NCBI GenBank assembly: GCA_013416435.1
Contig: JACCEN010000001.1
Location: 310,001-374,000, forward strand
From: Alcaligenaceae bacterium
GTDB taxonomy: Bacteria; Pseudomonadota; Gammaproteobacteria; Burkholderiales; Burkholderiaceae_B
Direction of reading: 5' to 3'
Length of the DNA: 64,000 nucleotides
Below are positions 15,630 through 24,143 of the stretch, in pieces; the first letter of the stretch is position 1; each line of letters opens with the position of its first letter. Both the position numbers and the translations under genes were made by a program. Below the pieces are notes generated by a model, which saw only the letters and a program-made list of their open reading frames with translations, was not told the origin of the DNA and searched no databases.

Positions 15630-17042
15630 ATGAAAGCAGTCATTCTGGAAGCGGCCGAAGACCAGGCCTGGGATATGGAAGTCGACGTGGTGGTGGTGGG
15701 CGCCGGCGGCTGCGGCATGGCGGCTGCGATTGCCGCGCACGATAAAGGCGCCAGTGTCGCCATACTCGAAAAACGCGAGCGGCCCGGAGGCAATTCATCG
15801 CTGAGCACCGGCTCCGTGCCTGGCGCCGGCAGCCGGTTCCAGCGCGAAGCCGGTATCGAGGACAGCCCCGAACGCATGGTCGCGGACCTGGAAAGGATTG
15901 CCGGCGAGAGCGAACTCCCGGGACTTACCCGGCGCATGGCCGAGATTTCCGCCCCGCTGGTCGAGTGGCTGGTGGATGAGGTTGGCGCGCGCATGGCGCT
16001 CATCACGGACTATATGCACGTAGGACACACCGTGCCCCGCCTTCACGCACCGGTATCGCGCCGCGGCCAGGACCTGGTCGACGACCTGATCGCCGCCGTC
16101 GAGAAGCGCGAGATTCCCCTGGTGGTCCACAACCCGGTCAGTGGCCTGTTCATGCGCAAGGGACGCATCGTGGGCGTCGAGGTCAGCGGGGACGGCGTCG
16201 AGACCAGCCGGATAGGCGTCAAAAGCGTCATCCTCGCCTCCAATGGATTCGGCGCCAACCGGGAACTGGTCCAGAAGTATTGCCAGGAGATCGCGGGCGC
16301 CGAATATTTTGGCGCGCTGGGAAGCGAGGGCGAAGCCATAGTATGGGGCGAGCAATTGAACGCCTCGCTGGCCAACATGCAGGCATATCAAGGCTATGCC
16401 GCCGTCGCCTATCCGCATGGCTCGCTGCTGTCATGGACCACCATCGAAAAAGGCGGGATCCTCGTCAACGACCAGGGAGAACGCTTCGGCAACGAGGACC
16501 TGGGCTACTCGGCCTATGCTCGCATCGTGCTGGCACAGGACTCGCCGGTGTTCGCGGTGTTCGATGATCGCATCAAGAGCATCGCCAGCAAAGAGGATGA
16601 ATTCCGCGAACTGGTTGAATACGGTGGAATCCGCCACAGCGAGGATCCGGCCGAACTGGCAGCCGCCTTCAAGATTCCCGCCGACCGCCTCGAGCGCACA
16701 CTGGCCGATTACAACGAAGCCGCCGCCGGCAAGGCGCCCGACTCGCATCAGCGGAAGAAATTCAATCTTGCACCGCTGGAGGGCGAGTTGTGGATGTGCC
16801 GAGTGTCGCCCGGACTGTTCCACACGCAAGGCGGCCTGGCCGTCGACGACCATGGCCGTGTGCTGCGGGCCGATGGCGCTCCGATACCGGGGTTGTACGC
16901 GGGCGGCGGCGCGGCGGCCGGCATCAGCGGAAAAGCCGGAGCCGGCGGCTACGCATCGGGCAATGGCCTGTTGACGGCCATCGGTCTGGGCTACCTGGCA
17001 GGCCAGCACGCGGCGGACCACTTAGGAGAAGTCCAGCCATGA
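15630..17042 (+). CDS. FAD-dependent dehydrogenase of the fumarate reductase / tricarballylate dehydrogenase flavoprotein type
   Basis: 470 residues. The Rossmann motif VVVVGAGGCGMAAAIAAHDKGASVAILEK and PGGNSSLSTGSVPGAGSRF bind FAD. The central domain has SVILASNGFGANRELV and the C-terminus has GGLAVDDHGRVLRADGAPIPGLYAGGGAAAGISGKAGAGGYASGNGLLTAIGLGYLAG, the FAD cap of the FrdA / 3-ketosteroid dehydrogenase / TcuA group. Such enzymes add or remove a C=C bond next to a carboxylate or keto group. Lying between two MmgE/PrpD genes suggests desaturation followed by hydration, or the reverse. Its stop overlaps the next start (ATGA). No haem domain and no obvious signal peptide. Confidence 0.85.
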   Translation: MKAVILEAAEDQAWDMEVDVVVVGAGGCGMAAAIAAHDKGASVAILEKRERPGGNSSLSTGSVPGAGSRFQREAGIEDSPERMVADLERIAGESELPGLTRRMAEISAPLVEWLVDEVGARMALITDYMHVGHTVPRLHAPVSRRGQDLVDDLIAAVEKREIPLVVHNPVSGLFMRKGRIVGVEVSGDGVETSRIGVKSVILASNGFGANRELVQKYCQEIAGAEYFGALGSEGEAIVWGEQLNASLANMQAYQGYAAVAYPHGSLLSWTTIEKGGILVNDQGERFGNEDLGYSAYARIVLAQDSPVFAVFDDRIKSIASKEDEFRELVEYGGIRHSEDPAELAAAFKIPADRLERTLADYNEAAAGKAPDSHQRKKFNLAPLEGELWMCRVSPGLFHTQGGLAVDDHGRVLRADGAPIPGLYAGGGAAAGISGKAGAGGYASGNGLLTAIGLGYLAGQHAADHLGEVQP

Positions 17043-18424
17043 CCAATGCCACCCCGCGCTCGCTCAGTACCCGCGCGGCGCTTTTTGCTCATGAGCTCGT
17101 TTGCGCCCCTATCCCTGCCGACGTTCTCCATTTGGCACGGCTGCACCTTGCCGACGCCATCGGCGTCGGGCTGGCGGCCGCCAGCGTGCCAACGCACCGG
17201 CGCTTGTTGGAAACGCTGCTAGCCAGCCATCCGGCCGAGGGGCCGGCGACGGCGCTGGGCCTCACCGGCGCGCGCCCACCCGCCATCGCCGCGCTGATGA
17301 ACGGCACGTCCATGCATTCGCTCGAATTCGACGACACGCACATGGGGTCCATCGTGCACGGCAGCTCGGTCATCGTGCCCGCCGCGCTTGCGGCGTCGCA
17401 AGCCCATTCGGGAACCTTGGAAAGCCTCATCCGCCTGGTCGTGGCGGGCTGGGAGATTCTGGTGCGCCTGGGCCAGGCCAGCCCCGGCGGCTTTCAGCGG
17501 CGCGGGTTTCAAGTGACATCGGTCGGCGGCGCGCCCGTGGCCGCCCTCCTGGCCGCAGTGGCCAAGGGCTTGCCGCTGGAACAGACCGTGGCGGCAGCGG
17601 GGATCGCCGGCAGCCAAGCCGGCGGCATCTTTGAATTCCTGAGCAATGGCTCCAACGTGAAGGCCTTGCACCCTGGCTGGGCCGCGCATTCGGGCCTGTG
17701 GGCGGCCGATCTTGCGCAGGGCGGCATGACGGGGCCGGAAACCGTGCTGGAGGGCCGCTTCGGACTCTTCAATGCCTATGCGAACGACGGCGCGGCGGGC
17801 GCAGCAATGGCCGGACTGCTCGACGGCCTGGGCGCGGAGTGGCGGCTGCTCGATGCGGCCTTCAAGCTCTATCCCTGCTGCCACTACATACACCCTTATC
17901 TGGAAGCCGCCGAATCCATCCTGTCGGAAGTCGGCACCGCGCCGGCCATTGCCAGCGTGCTCTGCAAAGTCGCCCCGGGCGCTGCGCTGGTCATCTGCGA
18001 GCCCTGGACGGCAAAGCAGTCGCCCCGCTCCACCAACGAAGCCAAGTACAGCCTGCCCTATTGCCTGGCCAGGATACTGTCAGGGAAACCGATAGACCTG
18101 GACGCGATGACGGGAGAACGGATCGACGAAAACGCGGTGGCGCTGTCGCAGCGTATCCAGTGGGAACCGCGGCCGGAAAGTCCCTTTCCGGAGAAATTCG
18201 ACGCAGACCTGACCGTGGTGCTCGAAGACGGCCGGCGTTTTCACCGCTACATCGAACAGGTGGCCGGCAGCGCGGAAAGGCCGGCCGGCGAAAACGCCAT
18301 CGAACGCAAGTTCATGGGCAACGCCGAACGTCTGCTGGGCGAGCGCGGAGCGCAGAATGCCTGGAGGATCTTGACGGCAGGCGGGGATTTGGCCGAGCTG
18401 GGAGAGGCGCTGGTTATCGGGTAA
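17039..18424 (+). CDS. MmgE/PrpD family protein, second copy
   Basis: 461 residues from the ATG at 17039, overlapping the previous stop by four bases. Family hallmarks: LHLADAIGVGLAA, MNGTSMHSLEFDDTHMGSIVHGSSVIVPAALAA (catalytic Asp/His region, better conserved here than in the first copy), VVAGWEILVRLGQAS, FQVTSVGGAPVAALLAAVAKG, NGSNVKALHPGWAAHSGLWAADLA and FKLYPCCHYIHPYLEA. The two MmgE/PrpD proteins of this operon are clearly different in sequence, so they probably carry out two steps or form a mixed complex rather than being a recent duplication. This is the last gene of the operon, with repeats 10 bases beyond. Confidence 0.87.
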   Translation: MTNATPRSLSTRAALFAHELVCAPIPADVLHLARLHLADAIGVGLAAASVPTHRRLLETLLASHPAEGPATALGLTGARPPAIAALMNGTSMHSLEFDDTHMGSIVHGSSVIVPAALAASQAHSGTLESLIRLVVAGWEILVRLGQASPGGFQRRGFQVTSVGGAPVAALLAAVAKGLPLEQTVAAAGIAGSQAGGIFEFLSNGSNVKALHPGWAAHSGLWAADLAQGGMTGPETVLEGRFGLFNAYANDGAAGAAMAGLLDGLGAEWRLLDAAFKLYPCCHYIHPYLEAAESILSEVGTAPAIASVLCKVAPGAALVICEPWTAKQSPRSTNEAKYSLPYCLARILSGKPIDLDAMTGERIDENAVALSQRIQWEPRPESPFPEKFDADLTVVLEDGRRFHRYIEQVAGSAERPAGENAIERKFMGNAERLLGERGAQNAWRILTAGGDLAELGEALVIG

Positions 18425-18433
18425 AGAATCAGA

Positions 18434-18510
18434 GGGGTCAGACCCCGTACGGGGTCTGACCCCGACCCGGGATGGGAAGTGGGGTCGGACCCCATACGGG
18501 GTCCGACCCC
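18434..18510. repeat. Two palindromic repeats
   Basis: Units at 18434-18463 (GGGGTCAGACCCC arms, centre GTAC) and 18481-18510 (GGGGTCGGACCCC/GGGGTCCGACCCC, centre ATAC), between the convergent ends of the second PrpD gene and the 3-hydroxyacyl-CoA dehydrogenase gene. Confidence 0.9.
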
Positions 18511-18517
18511 AGCCCCG

Positions 18518-20053
18518 TCAGCGCGCTACGCAGGCCGGTTCAGCCAGCAAGGACAATCCCAACTGTACCCGGCGCTGCAGCCACGGACTGGGCCGGTAGC
18601 GCATGTCTCCGGTCACGCGCAGCATGGTGCGCAGGATTTCGAGCACGTGGGCCGAGCCCAGGCCGTCGCCCATGGCCAACGGCCCACCCTTCGGATAGCC
18701 TAGCCCCAACGAAACGGCACGATCGATATCGGCCGGCGTAGCAATGGACTGTTGCGCAATGTCGCAGGCGACATTGACGATGGCGGCGACGATGCGCTGC
18801 GCAACGAACCCGGCTGAATCGTTGATGACCGAGACGGCGGTGCCATCGCCGGCAAACAGCGCATGAGCCGCATCGCGCCACTTGGGTTGCGTGGCCGCCG
18901 AACACATCACCACACGCCGCCGGCCCTGCTCGAGCCCGAAGAACGTATCAAGTGCAACCGTGCGCTCGCCATCGAGCTGATGCGCGCCCACGATGCCGGC
19001 GGTATCCTCGCCATAAGGCGTCACGACGATCAGTGCGTTCGCGGGAGGCGCTTCTGCGGCGACCACGTCGGCGCCCAGCTCCTTGAGCAAGGCGGCCGCC
19101 CTCTTATGCCCCACGGAGTGGTACGGCGCCAGCCAGACCTTCAAGCCCTGCGCTGCGGCGGGAACCGGCGGCTCCGCCGGAACCTGCTTCTGCCCCTCGG
19201 GATAGGCATAGAAGCCCAGGCTGGTCTTGCGGCCCAGCATCCTGCCGGCATAGCGGACCGCGGTGATGGGAGACGGCCGGAAACGGGGTTCGTCGTAGAA
19301 CTGACCGTAGATCGATTCCATTACGGGATGCGAGACATCGAGCCCGGTAAGATCCAGGAGTTCGAACGGCCCCATCCGGAATCCAGCCTGCTCGCGCATG
19401 ATGGCATCGAGCTGGTAAAAAGGCGCGACGGATTCCTGCGCCGTCTTCAGCCCTTCGATGTTCATTCCGCGCCCCGCATGGTTCACGATGAAGCCCGGCA
19501 TGTCCTTGGCGCGCACAGGCGTGTGGCCCATGTCGCGGGCGAGCGCCATCAGGGCGTCGCCGGTTTCCGGATCCGAGCGCAGGCCGTCGATGATCTCGAC
19601 GACCTTCATGAGCGGAACGGGATTGAAGAAATGGTAGCCGGCCACGCGCCCCGGCCGCTCGCAGGCCTGGGCAATGGACGTGATGGACAAGGAAGACGTG
19701 TTGGACGCAAGGATGCAATCATCGCTGACGATGGATTCGAGCTGCCGGAAGAGATCGCATTTGACGTCCAGGCGCTCGACCACGGCTTCGACGACGAGGT
19801 CGGCGCGGCCCATGTCCTGCAGGTTGCTGCATGCGATGACGCGAGCCAGGGAGTCGGCCGCGAGTTCCTGCGTGATCTTGCCTTTGGCAGCCAGCTTGTC
19901 CCATACTTCGCGCAGATTCTCACGAGCGGCCGCCACGGCGTCCGCGTTCAAATCGAACAGCAGCACTTCGAGTCCCGCCTGGGCGGCGATCTGTGCAATG
20001 CCGCGGCCCATCGCGCCGGCGCCCACCACGCCTACGGTCTTGATACTCTTCAT
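18518..20053 (-). CDS. 3-hydroxyacyl-CoA dehydrogenase with duplicated C-terminal domain
   Basis: 511 residues. It oxidises an L-3-hydroxyacyl-CoA to the 3-ketoacyl-CoA with NAD. The N-terminal Rossmann motif is VGVVGAGAMGRGIAQIAAQAGLEVLLFD; the catalytic His lies in VAGYHFFNPVPLMKVVEII; the first C-terminal domain starts GFIVNHAGRGMNIEGL. A second, more diverged helical domain (GFVAQRIVAAIVNVACDIAQQSIATPADIDRAVSLGLGYPKGGPLAMGD) makes it like PaaH/PaaC of phenylacetate degradation and similar 500-residue enzymes. It lies 42 bases downstream of a CoA-transferase gene and is probably co-transcribed with it. Confidence 0.92.
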   Translation of the reverse strand: MKSIKTVGVVGAGAMGRGIAQIAAQAGLEVLLFDLNADAVAAARENLREVWDKLAAKGKITQELAADSLARVIACSNLQDMGRADLVVEAVVERLDVKCDLFRQLESIVSDDCILASNTSSLSITSIAQACERPGRVAGYHFFNPVPLMKVVEIIDGLRSDPETGDALMALARDMGHTPVRAKDMPGFIVNHAGRGMNIEGLKTAQESVAPFYQLDAIMREQAGFRMGPFELLDLTGLDVSHPVMESIYGQFYDEPRFRPSPITAVRYAGRMLGRKTSLGFYAYPEGQKQVPAEPPVPAAAQGLKVWLAPYHSVGHKRAAALLKELGADVVAAEAPPANALIVVTPYGEDTAGIVGAHQLDGERTVALDTFFGLEQGRRRVVMCSAATQPKWRDAAHALFAGDGTAVSVINDSAGFVAQRIVAAIVNVACDIAQQSIATPADIDRAVSLGLGYPKGGPLAMGDGLGSAHVLEILRTMLRVTGDMRYRPSPWLQRRVQLGLSLLAEPACVAR

Positions 20054-20095
20054 TTCTTGAATCTCCTGATCCCTTTTCCCATGCGGGCAAGGGGA

Positions 20096-21319
20096 TTAAC
20101 GTGTCAAATTCCTGATTTCCTCGTCCGAGAGCCCGAGGCGGTCGCGCAGGACCTGTTCGGTATGCTCGCCGAGCAGCGGCGCGGCATGCCGGTATTGGAC
20201 GGGACTATCCGAGAAGCGCAAGGGGCTGGCCCCCACGGGAGCCTGGCCGGCGGACTTGTGCGGCAGGTGGCGCAGCATCTCGCGCGCCTTCACCTGGGGG
20301 TTGTCATAGACCTGGTCTATGGTGTTGATCGGCCCGGCAGGCACGCCGACCTGCTCCAGTTTCTCCAGCCAATGATCGCGGGCTTGCTTCTTCATGGCAT
20401 CCACGAGCAAAGGCACCAGCAGGTCCCGGTTGATGACCCGGTTGGAGTTGGTCTTGAACCGAGCGTCTTCGGCGAGTTCGGGATGCCCTATGACGCCGCA
20501 ATAGGCCCTGAACTGGCCGTCATTGCCCACGGCGACGATCAGATGCCCGTCGGCTGCGGCAAATACCTGATAGGGAACCAGATTCTGGTGCGCATTGCCG
20601 GCGCGCTGCGGAGCAACGCCCGAGGTGAAGAAATTCTGATTCTGGTTGGCCAGCATGGCGACCTGGCAATCGAGCAGGGCCATGTCGATGTGCTGCCCCA
20701 GACCGCTGCGGCCACGCTCGTGAAGCGCGGCCAGTATGCCGACGGTCGAATACATGCCGGTCATGAGATCCGCGACCGCGACACCCGCCTTCTGAGGTCC
20801 GCCGCCGGGCAGGTCATCGCGCTCGCCCGTGATGCTCATGAGCCCGCCCATGCCCTGGATCATGAAATCGTATCCTGGCCGGCTGGCATAGGGCCCAGTC
20901 TGGCCGAAACCAGTGATGGAGCAATAGATCAGCCGTGGATTGACGGCCTTGATGCTTTCGTAGTCCAGCCCGTATTTGCGCAAGCCCCCAACCTTGAAGT
21001 TCTCGACCAGGATGTCGCACTGCTTGGCAAGCTCGCGCACCAGATCCGCGCCTTTCTGGCTTGAAATGTCGACGGCTACCGAGTACTTGTTCCGGTTGGC
21101 GGACGCGTAATACGCCGCCTCGGTCGTGTCCTGCCCCTGAGCGTCCTGAACATAAGGCGGGCCCCAGCCCCGGGTGTCGTCGCCCGACCCAGGACGTTCG
21201 ATCTTGATGACTTCCGCGCCCAGATCGGCCAAATTCTGTGTGCACCAGGGACCGGCCAGGACACGGGTCAGGTCCAGGACCCGGATTCCAGTAAGGGGGG
21301 CGGGACGAAAAGATGGCAT
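20096..21319 (-). CDS. Family III CoA-transferase (CaiB/BaiF)
   Basis: 407 residues from the ATG at 21319 (MPSFRPAPLTGIRVLDLTRVLAGPWCTQNLADLGAEVIKIE); the frame is open further upstream but only with non-conserved sequence. Family III enzymes move CoA between carboxylic acids through an aspartyl anhydride; the catalytic Asp fits in GVAVADLMTGMYSTVGILAAL. Other marks are NRNKYSVAVD, LVENFKVGGLRKYGLDY, YCSITGFGQTGPYASRPGYDFMIQGMGG. With the following 3-hydroxyacyl-CoA dehydrogenase it suggests activation and beta-oxidation of an acid whose identity is not shown. Confidence 0.92.
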   Translation of the reverse strand: MPSFRPAPLTGIRVLDLTRVLAGPWCTQNLADLGAEVIKIERPGSGDDTRGWGPPYVQDAQGQDTTEAAYYASANRNKYSVAVDISSQKGADLVRELAKQCDILVENFKVGGLRKYGLDYESIKAVNPRLIYCSITGFGQTGPYASRPGYDFMIQGMGGLMSITGERDDLPGGGPQKAGVAVADLMTGMYSTVGILAALHERGRSGLGQHIDMALLDCQVAMLANQNQNFFTSGVAPQRAGNAHQNLVPYQVFAAADGHLIVAVGNDGQFRAYCGVIGHPELAEDARFKTNSNRVINRDLLVPLLVDAMKKQARDHWLEKLEQVGVPAGPINTIDQVYDNPQVKAREMLRHLPHKSAGQAPVGASPLRFSDSPVQYRHAAPLLGEHTEQVLRDRLGLSDEEIRNLTR

Positions 21320-21576
21320 GGCTATGAACGCGTCCAAACAGATAAAACCGCTATTTTGCCTCATATATACAGCAGACGCGTGACCGGCCACTCTGGCCGG
21401 ACGGCGAGGCGTACGTTTCACCCACCCGGCGGAAGCACTTGGGTCAGGCCCTGTGCTACCCGCCGGCATGCCCGCATGGGTGTGATCCAATCCGCATGCC
21501 TCAGGGCATGTTCTAAAAGAATAAGTAAAAACAGCGGCTTAACCAATAGTTGCCATATTTACAACAGTAATTCATG

Positions 21577-21632
21577 CCCTAAGGAGAGCATTAGGGTAAA
21601 CCCTTGTATTCACCTAGGGTTTACCCTATAAT
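21577..21632 (+). promoter_or_regulatory. Strong sigma-70 promoter inside inverted repeats
   Basis: TTGTAT (21604-21609), a 17-base spacer and a perfect TATAAT (21627-21632). An 11-base inverted repeat brackets the promoter: AGGGTAAACCC at 21593-21603 ends at the -35 and GGGTTTACCCT at 21617-21627 runs to the first base of the -10. A second, overlapping inverted repeat is CCCTAA (21577-21582) with TTAGGG (21591-21596). This looks like a repressor operator on the promoter of the small gene at 21692. The rest of the gap from 21320 holds only the presumed caiB promoter region; I see no gene there. Confidence 0.7.
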
Positions 21633-21691
21633 GACACTTGTCAGCGCAAAACAATCCTGTTCTGTCAGACAACCCCAGATGAGGTCATAAA

Positions 21692-21925
21692 ATGTCGAAT
21701 CTTTCTTACAATCAATTCAGCCGCTTGAGCGACTCTCTTGAGCGTGACTTGATGCGTCAGGCATTGAGCGATGGTGAGTCGGTTTCGATTGCAGCACTGG
21801 GCAAGGAAATACTGGCCGCCATCCAGAATGGTGTTAAAGCGGCATGGAACTATGCAATAGAGGTCACAGCCGCCCTGGACGAAGCCCGGGCCAACAACGC
21901 CCGTTTTTCCGGTTCGCACTGGTAA
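21692..21925 (+). CDS. Small uncharacterised protein, 77 residues
   Basis: I do not recognise this family. The protein is mainly helical by composition, with SLERDLMRQALSDGESVSIAALGKEILAAIQNGVKAAWNYAIEVTAALDEARANNARF, no signal peptide, no membrane helix and no cysteines. It is judged real because it has its own strong promoter with an operator-like inverted repeat 60 bases upstream, and a classical terminator 43 bases after its stop. There is no strong ribosome site (GAGGTCATAAAATG). It stands alone: its neighbours are a divergent CoA-transferase gene and the convergent rep gene. Confidence 0.72.
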   Translation: MSNLSYNQFSRLSDSLERDLMRQALSDGESVSIAALGKEILAAIQNGVKAAWNYAIEVTAALDEARANNARFSGSHW

Positions 21926-21967
21926 GCATCGTAAACGAAGGGGCGCACATCTGATGCGCCCAGCAGC

Positions 21968-22000
21968 AAGCCTGTCAGTATGTGGCAGGCTTTTTGTTTT
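21968..22000 (+). terminator. Rho-independent terminator of the small gene
   Basis: A 10-bp stem AAGCCTGTCA/TGGCAGGCTT (21968-21977 with 21983-21992, one G-T pair) is followed by a T-rich tract. It ends right at the stop codon of rep on the other strand. Confidence 0.88.
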
Positions 22001-24133
22001 TCAGGCCTTGTTCAGCAAGGCCTTGAGCATATCCAGCCTCGCTTTGGGACTGAGCGCCGCTGTCTCGGCATCTTCCTGAGGCGCGGCTTCCCCGATCCCC
22101 ATTTCCTCGATGAAGCGCGACTTCTCGCGGACCACGTCCTCTCGTGCCCGGCGCCGTTTCTTGCACCAGGTAAGGTGAAGGCTGCGCTGCGCCCGCGTGA
22201 TGCCCACGTACATCAGTCGGCGTTCCTCCTGTATGCGTTGCGCAAGGGTTTCGGCGGCGGTTTCGGGGTTCAGGTCGTCCTCGTCGCGGCCCGCGTGCGG
22301 CAGGAGGCCCTCTTCGACACCCGCAAGATACACATGCGGATACTCCAGCCCCTTGGACGCGTGCAGCGTCGAGAGCTTGACCGCATCGGGTTCCTCGTCG
22401 TCGCCACGCTCCAGCATGGTGACGAGCGCCACGTGCTGAACCAGTTCCATGAGCGTCATGCCGTCCTCCTCGGCCTTGCGCTTCAGCCACGAAATGAGTT
22501 CCAGCACATTGGACCAACGGGTCTGGGCTTGCCTTTCTTCAAGCGTATCGTACAGATAGCGCTCGTACTGGATCGTGTTGAGCAGGTCGTCAAGCTGCAT
22601 GGCCGCCGTGTCTTCGCGCGCGCCATCCACACCCACCGCAGGGGTATCGAGCCCATGTTCCAGCACCAGGCTGGCCTGCGTCGGAAGAATGGCCGCGCCC
22701 GGCTTGCCGCCCGCCCGGGCCTGGAGACGCTGGATGAAGCCGCCGAAAGTCTGCAGGGGCTCGAGCTGCTTGCCGGCCAGCCTGCCGCTCGGCCCGACGT
22801 CGAAGATGGCTTCGAACAAAGATAAACCGCGTTCCGCCGCAAACTGGCCCAACGCCTGCAACGTTGCCTGCCCGATGCCCCGACGCGGCGTCGTCACGGC
22901 GCGTATGAAGGCGGGATCGTCGCTGTCATTGGCGATGAGCCGAAGATAAGCCAGGACATCGCGGATCTCCGGCTTGTCAAAAAAACTTTGCCCACCCGAA
23001 ATCGAATAAGGGATGCGCAGATTGCGCAGGGCCTGCTCCAGTACTCGCGCCTGATGATTGCTGCGGTAAAGGACGGCGAAATCCCGCCACTCGGCCTGCC
23101 GTTCGAACCGCGCCGCAGACAGGCGCAGGGCAATGCCTTCGGCCTCGGCCTCTTCGTTGTCCATAGGGGTCACCTGGATGGCTTCGCCCGTTCCCAGATC
23201 GGACCACAATTTTTTACCGAACAGATTCGGATTCCGGCTGATCACATTGTTGGCCGCCGTGAGTATCCTCTGGACCGAGCGGTAGTTTTGCTCGAGCTTG
23301 ATGATCTTCAGCGCAGGATAGTCCGTCGTCAGCTTGGCCAGGTTCTCGACGGTCGCCCCCCTCCAGGCATAGATGGCCTGATCGTCGTCGCCCACCGCCG
23401 TAAACATCGCCCTGCGACCCGTCAAGGCTTGAACGAGGCGATACTGGCACACGTTGGTGTCCTGGTATTCGTCGACCAGAAGATAATGCACCCGCGCCTG
23501 CCAGCGCTGCCGGACCTCGTCATTGGTCTCAAGCAGGACGGCGGGCAGCCGGATCAGGTCGTCGAAATCCACCGATTGGTAGGCTTCCAGGGTGGCGCTA
23601 TAGCTCCGGTATACCTTCGCCGCCTCGGCTTCGCTGGGCGATGCCGCGCTCCGTTCCGCGGCATCGGGATCCATCAGGGCGTTCTTCCAGAGGGAAATGT
23701 TCTGCTGCACGGCACGGAGGCGGCCCTTGTCGGTGGTGGCGAGGAGTTCCTGGATGATGGCCAGCGCATCATTGGCGTCGAGAATGGAGAAACGCGGCTT
23801 CAATCCGGCATGGACCGCTTCTTCGCGCAGGAAACGCAGGCCCAGCGAATGGAAGGTGCTGACCGTAAGGCCCTTGGCCAGCTTGGGGTCCACCAGCAGC
23901 TTCACCCGTTCGTTCATCTCGCGGGCGGCTTTGTTGGTGAACGTCAGCGCCACGACCTGCCGTGCCGGATACGCGCATTCCCGCAGCAGGTAGGCGATTT
24001 TCTGCGTGATGACACGTGTCTTCCCGCTGCCGGCGCCTGCCAGCACCAGACAAGGGCCGTCCAGATACAGCACCGCTTGCCGCTGCATGGCGTTCATATC
24101 ATGGGGAACCGTATGTCCGCGTGGCTGGCTCAA
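22001..24133 (-). CDS. rep: ATP-dependent DNA helicase Rep
   Basis: 710 residues, a superfamily 1A 3'-to-5' DNA helicase that helps replication forks pass protein blocks. Motifs in order: LAGAGSGKTRVIT (I), ALTFTNKAAREM (Ia), STFHSLGLRFLR, LLVDEYQDTN (II), GDDDQAIYAWRGA (III), KLEQNYRS (IV), LSTLHASKGLEYPHVYLAGVEEG (V) and EERRLMYVGITRA (VI). The IYAWRGA and IIKLEQNYRSVQRIL sequences point to Rep rather than UvrD or PcrA. The length is slightly greater than E. coli Rep. It is 10 bases downstream of priA, a replication-restart partner of Rep, and probably co-transcribed with it. Confidence 0.92.
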   Translation of the reverse strand: MSQPRGHTVPHDMNAMQRQAVLYLDGPCLVLAGAGSGKTRVITQKIAYLLRECAYPARQVVALTFTNKAAREMNERVKLLVDPKLAKGLTVSTFHSLGLRFLREEAVHAGLKPRFSILDANDALAIIQELLATTDKGRLRAVQQNISLWKNALMDPDAAERSAASPSEAEAAKVYRSYSATLEAYQSVDFDDLIRLPAVLLETNDEVRQRWQARVHYLLVDEYQDTNVCQYRLVQALTGRRAMFTAVGDDDQAIYAWRGATVENLAKLTTDYPALKIIKLEQNYRSVQRILTAANNVISRNPNLFGKKLWSDLGTGEAIQVTPMDNEEAEAEGIALRLSAARFERQAEWRDFAVLYRSNHQARVLEQALRNLRIPYSISGGQSFFDKPEIRDVLAYLRLIANDSDDPAFIRAVTTPRRGIGQATLQALGQFAAERGLSLFEAIFDVGPSGRLAGKQLEPLQTFGGFIQRLQARAGGKPGAAILPTQASLVLEHGLDTPAVGVDGAREDTAAMQLDDLLNTIQYERYLYDTLEERQAQTRWSNVLELISWLKRKAEEDGMTLMELVQHVALVTMLERGDDEEPDAVKLSTLHASKGLEYPHVYLAGVEEGLLPHAGRDEDDLNPETAAETLAQRIQEERRLMYVGITRAQRSLHLTWCKKRRRAREDVVREKSRFIEEMGIGEAAPQEDAETAALSPKARLDMLKALLNKA

Positions 24134-24143
24134 GGCCGTGCTC

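Noticed and set aside
18863-21064. A 733-codon open frame on the plus strand
   Set aside because: It is antisense to the 3-hydroxyacyl-CoA dehydrogenase and CoA-transferase genes, both of which have full family motifs. High GC content produces such shadow frames.
20096-21490. Longer form of the CoA-transferase starting at 21490
   Set aside because: The extra 57 residues show no family similarity, and the start at 21319 gives the standard N-terminus.
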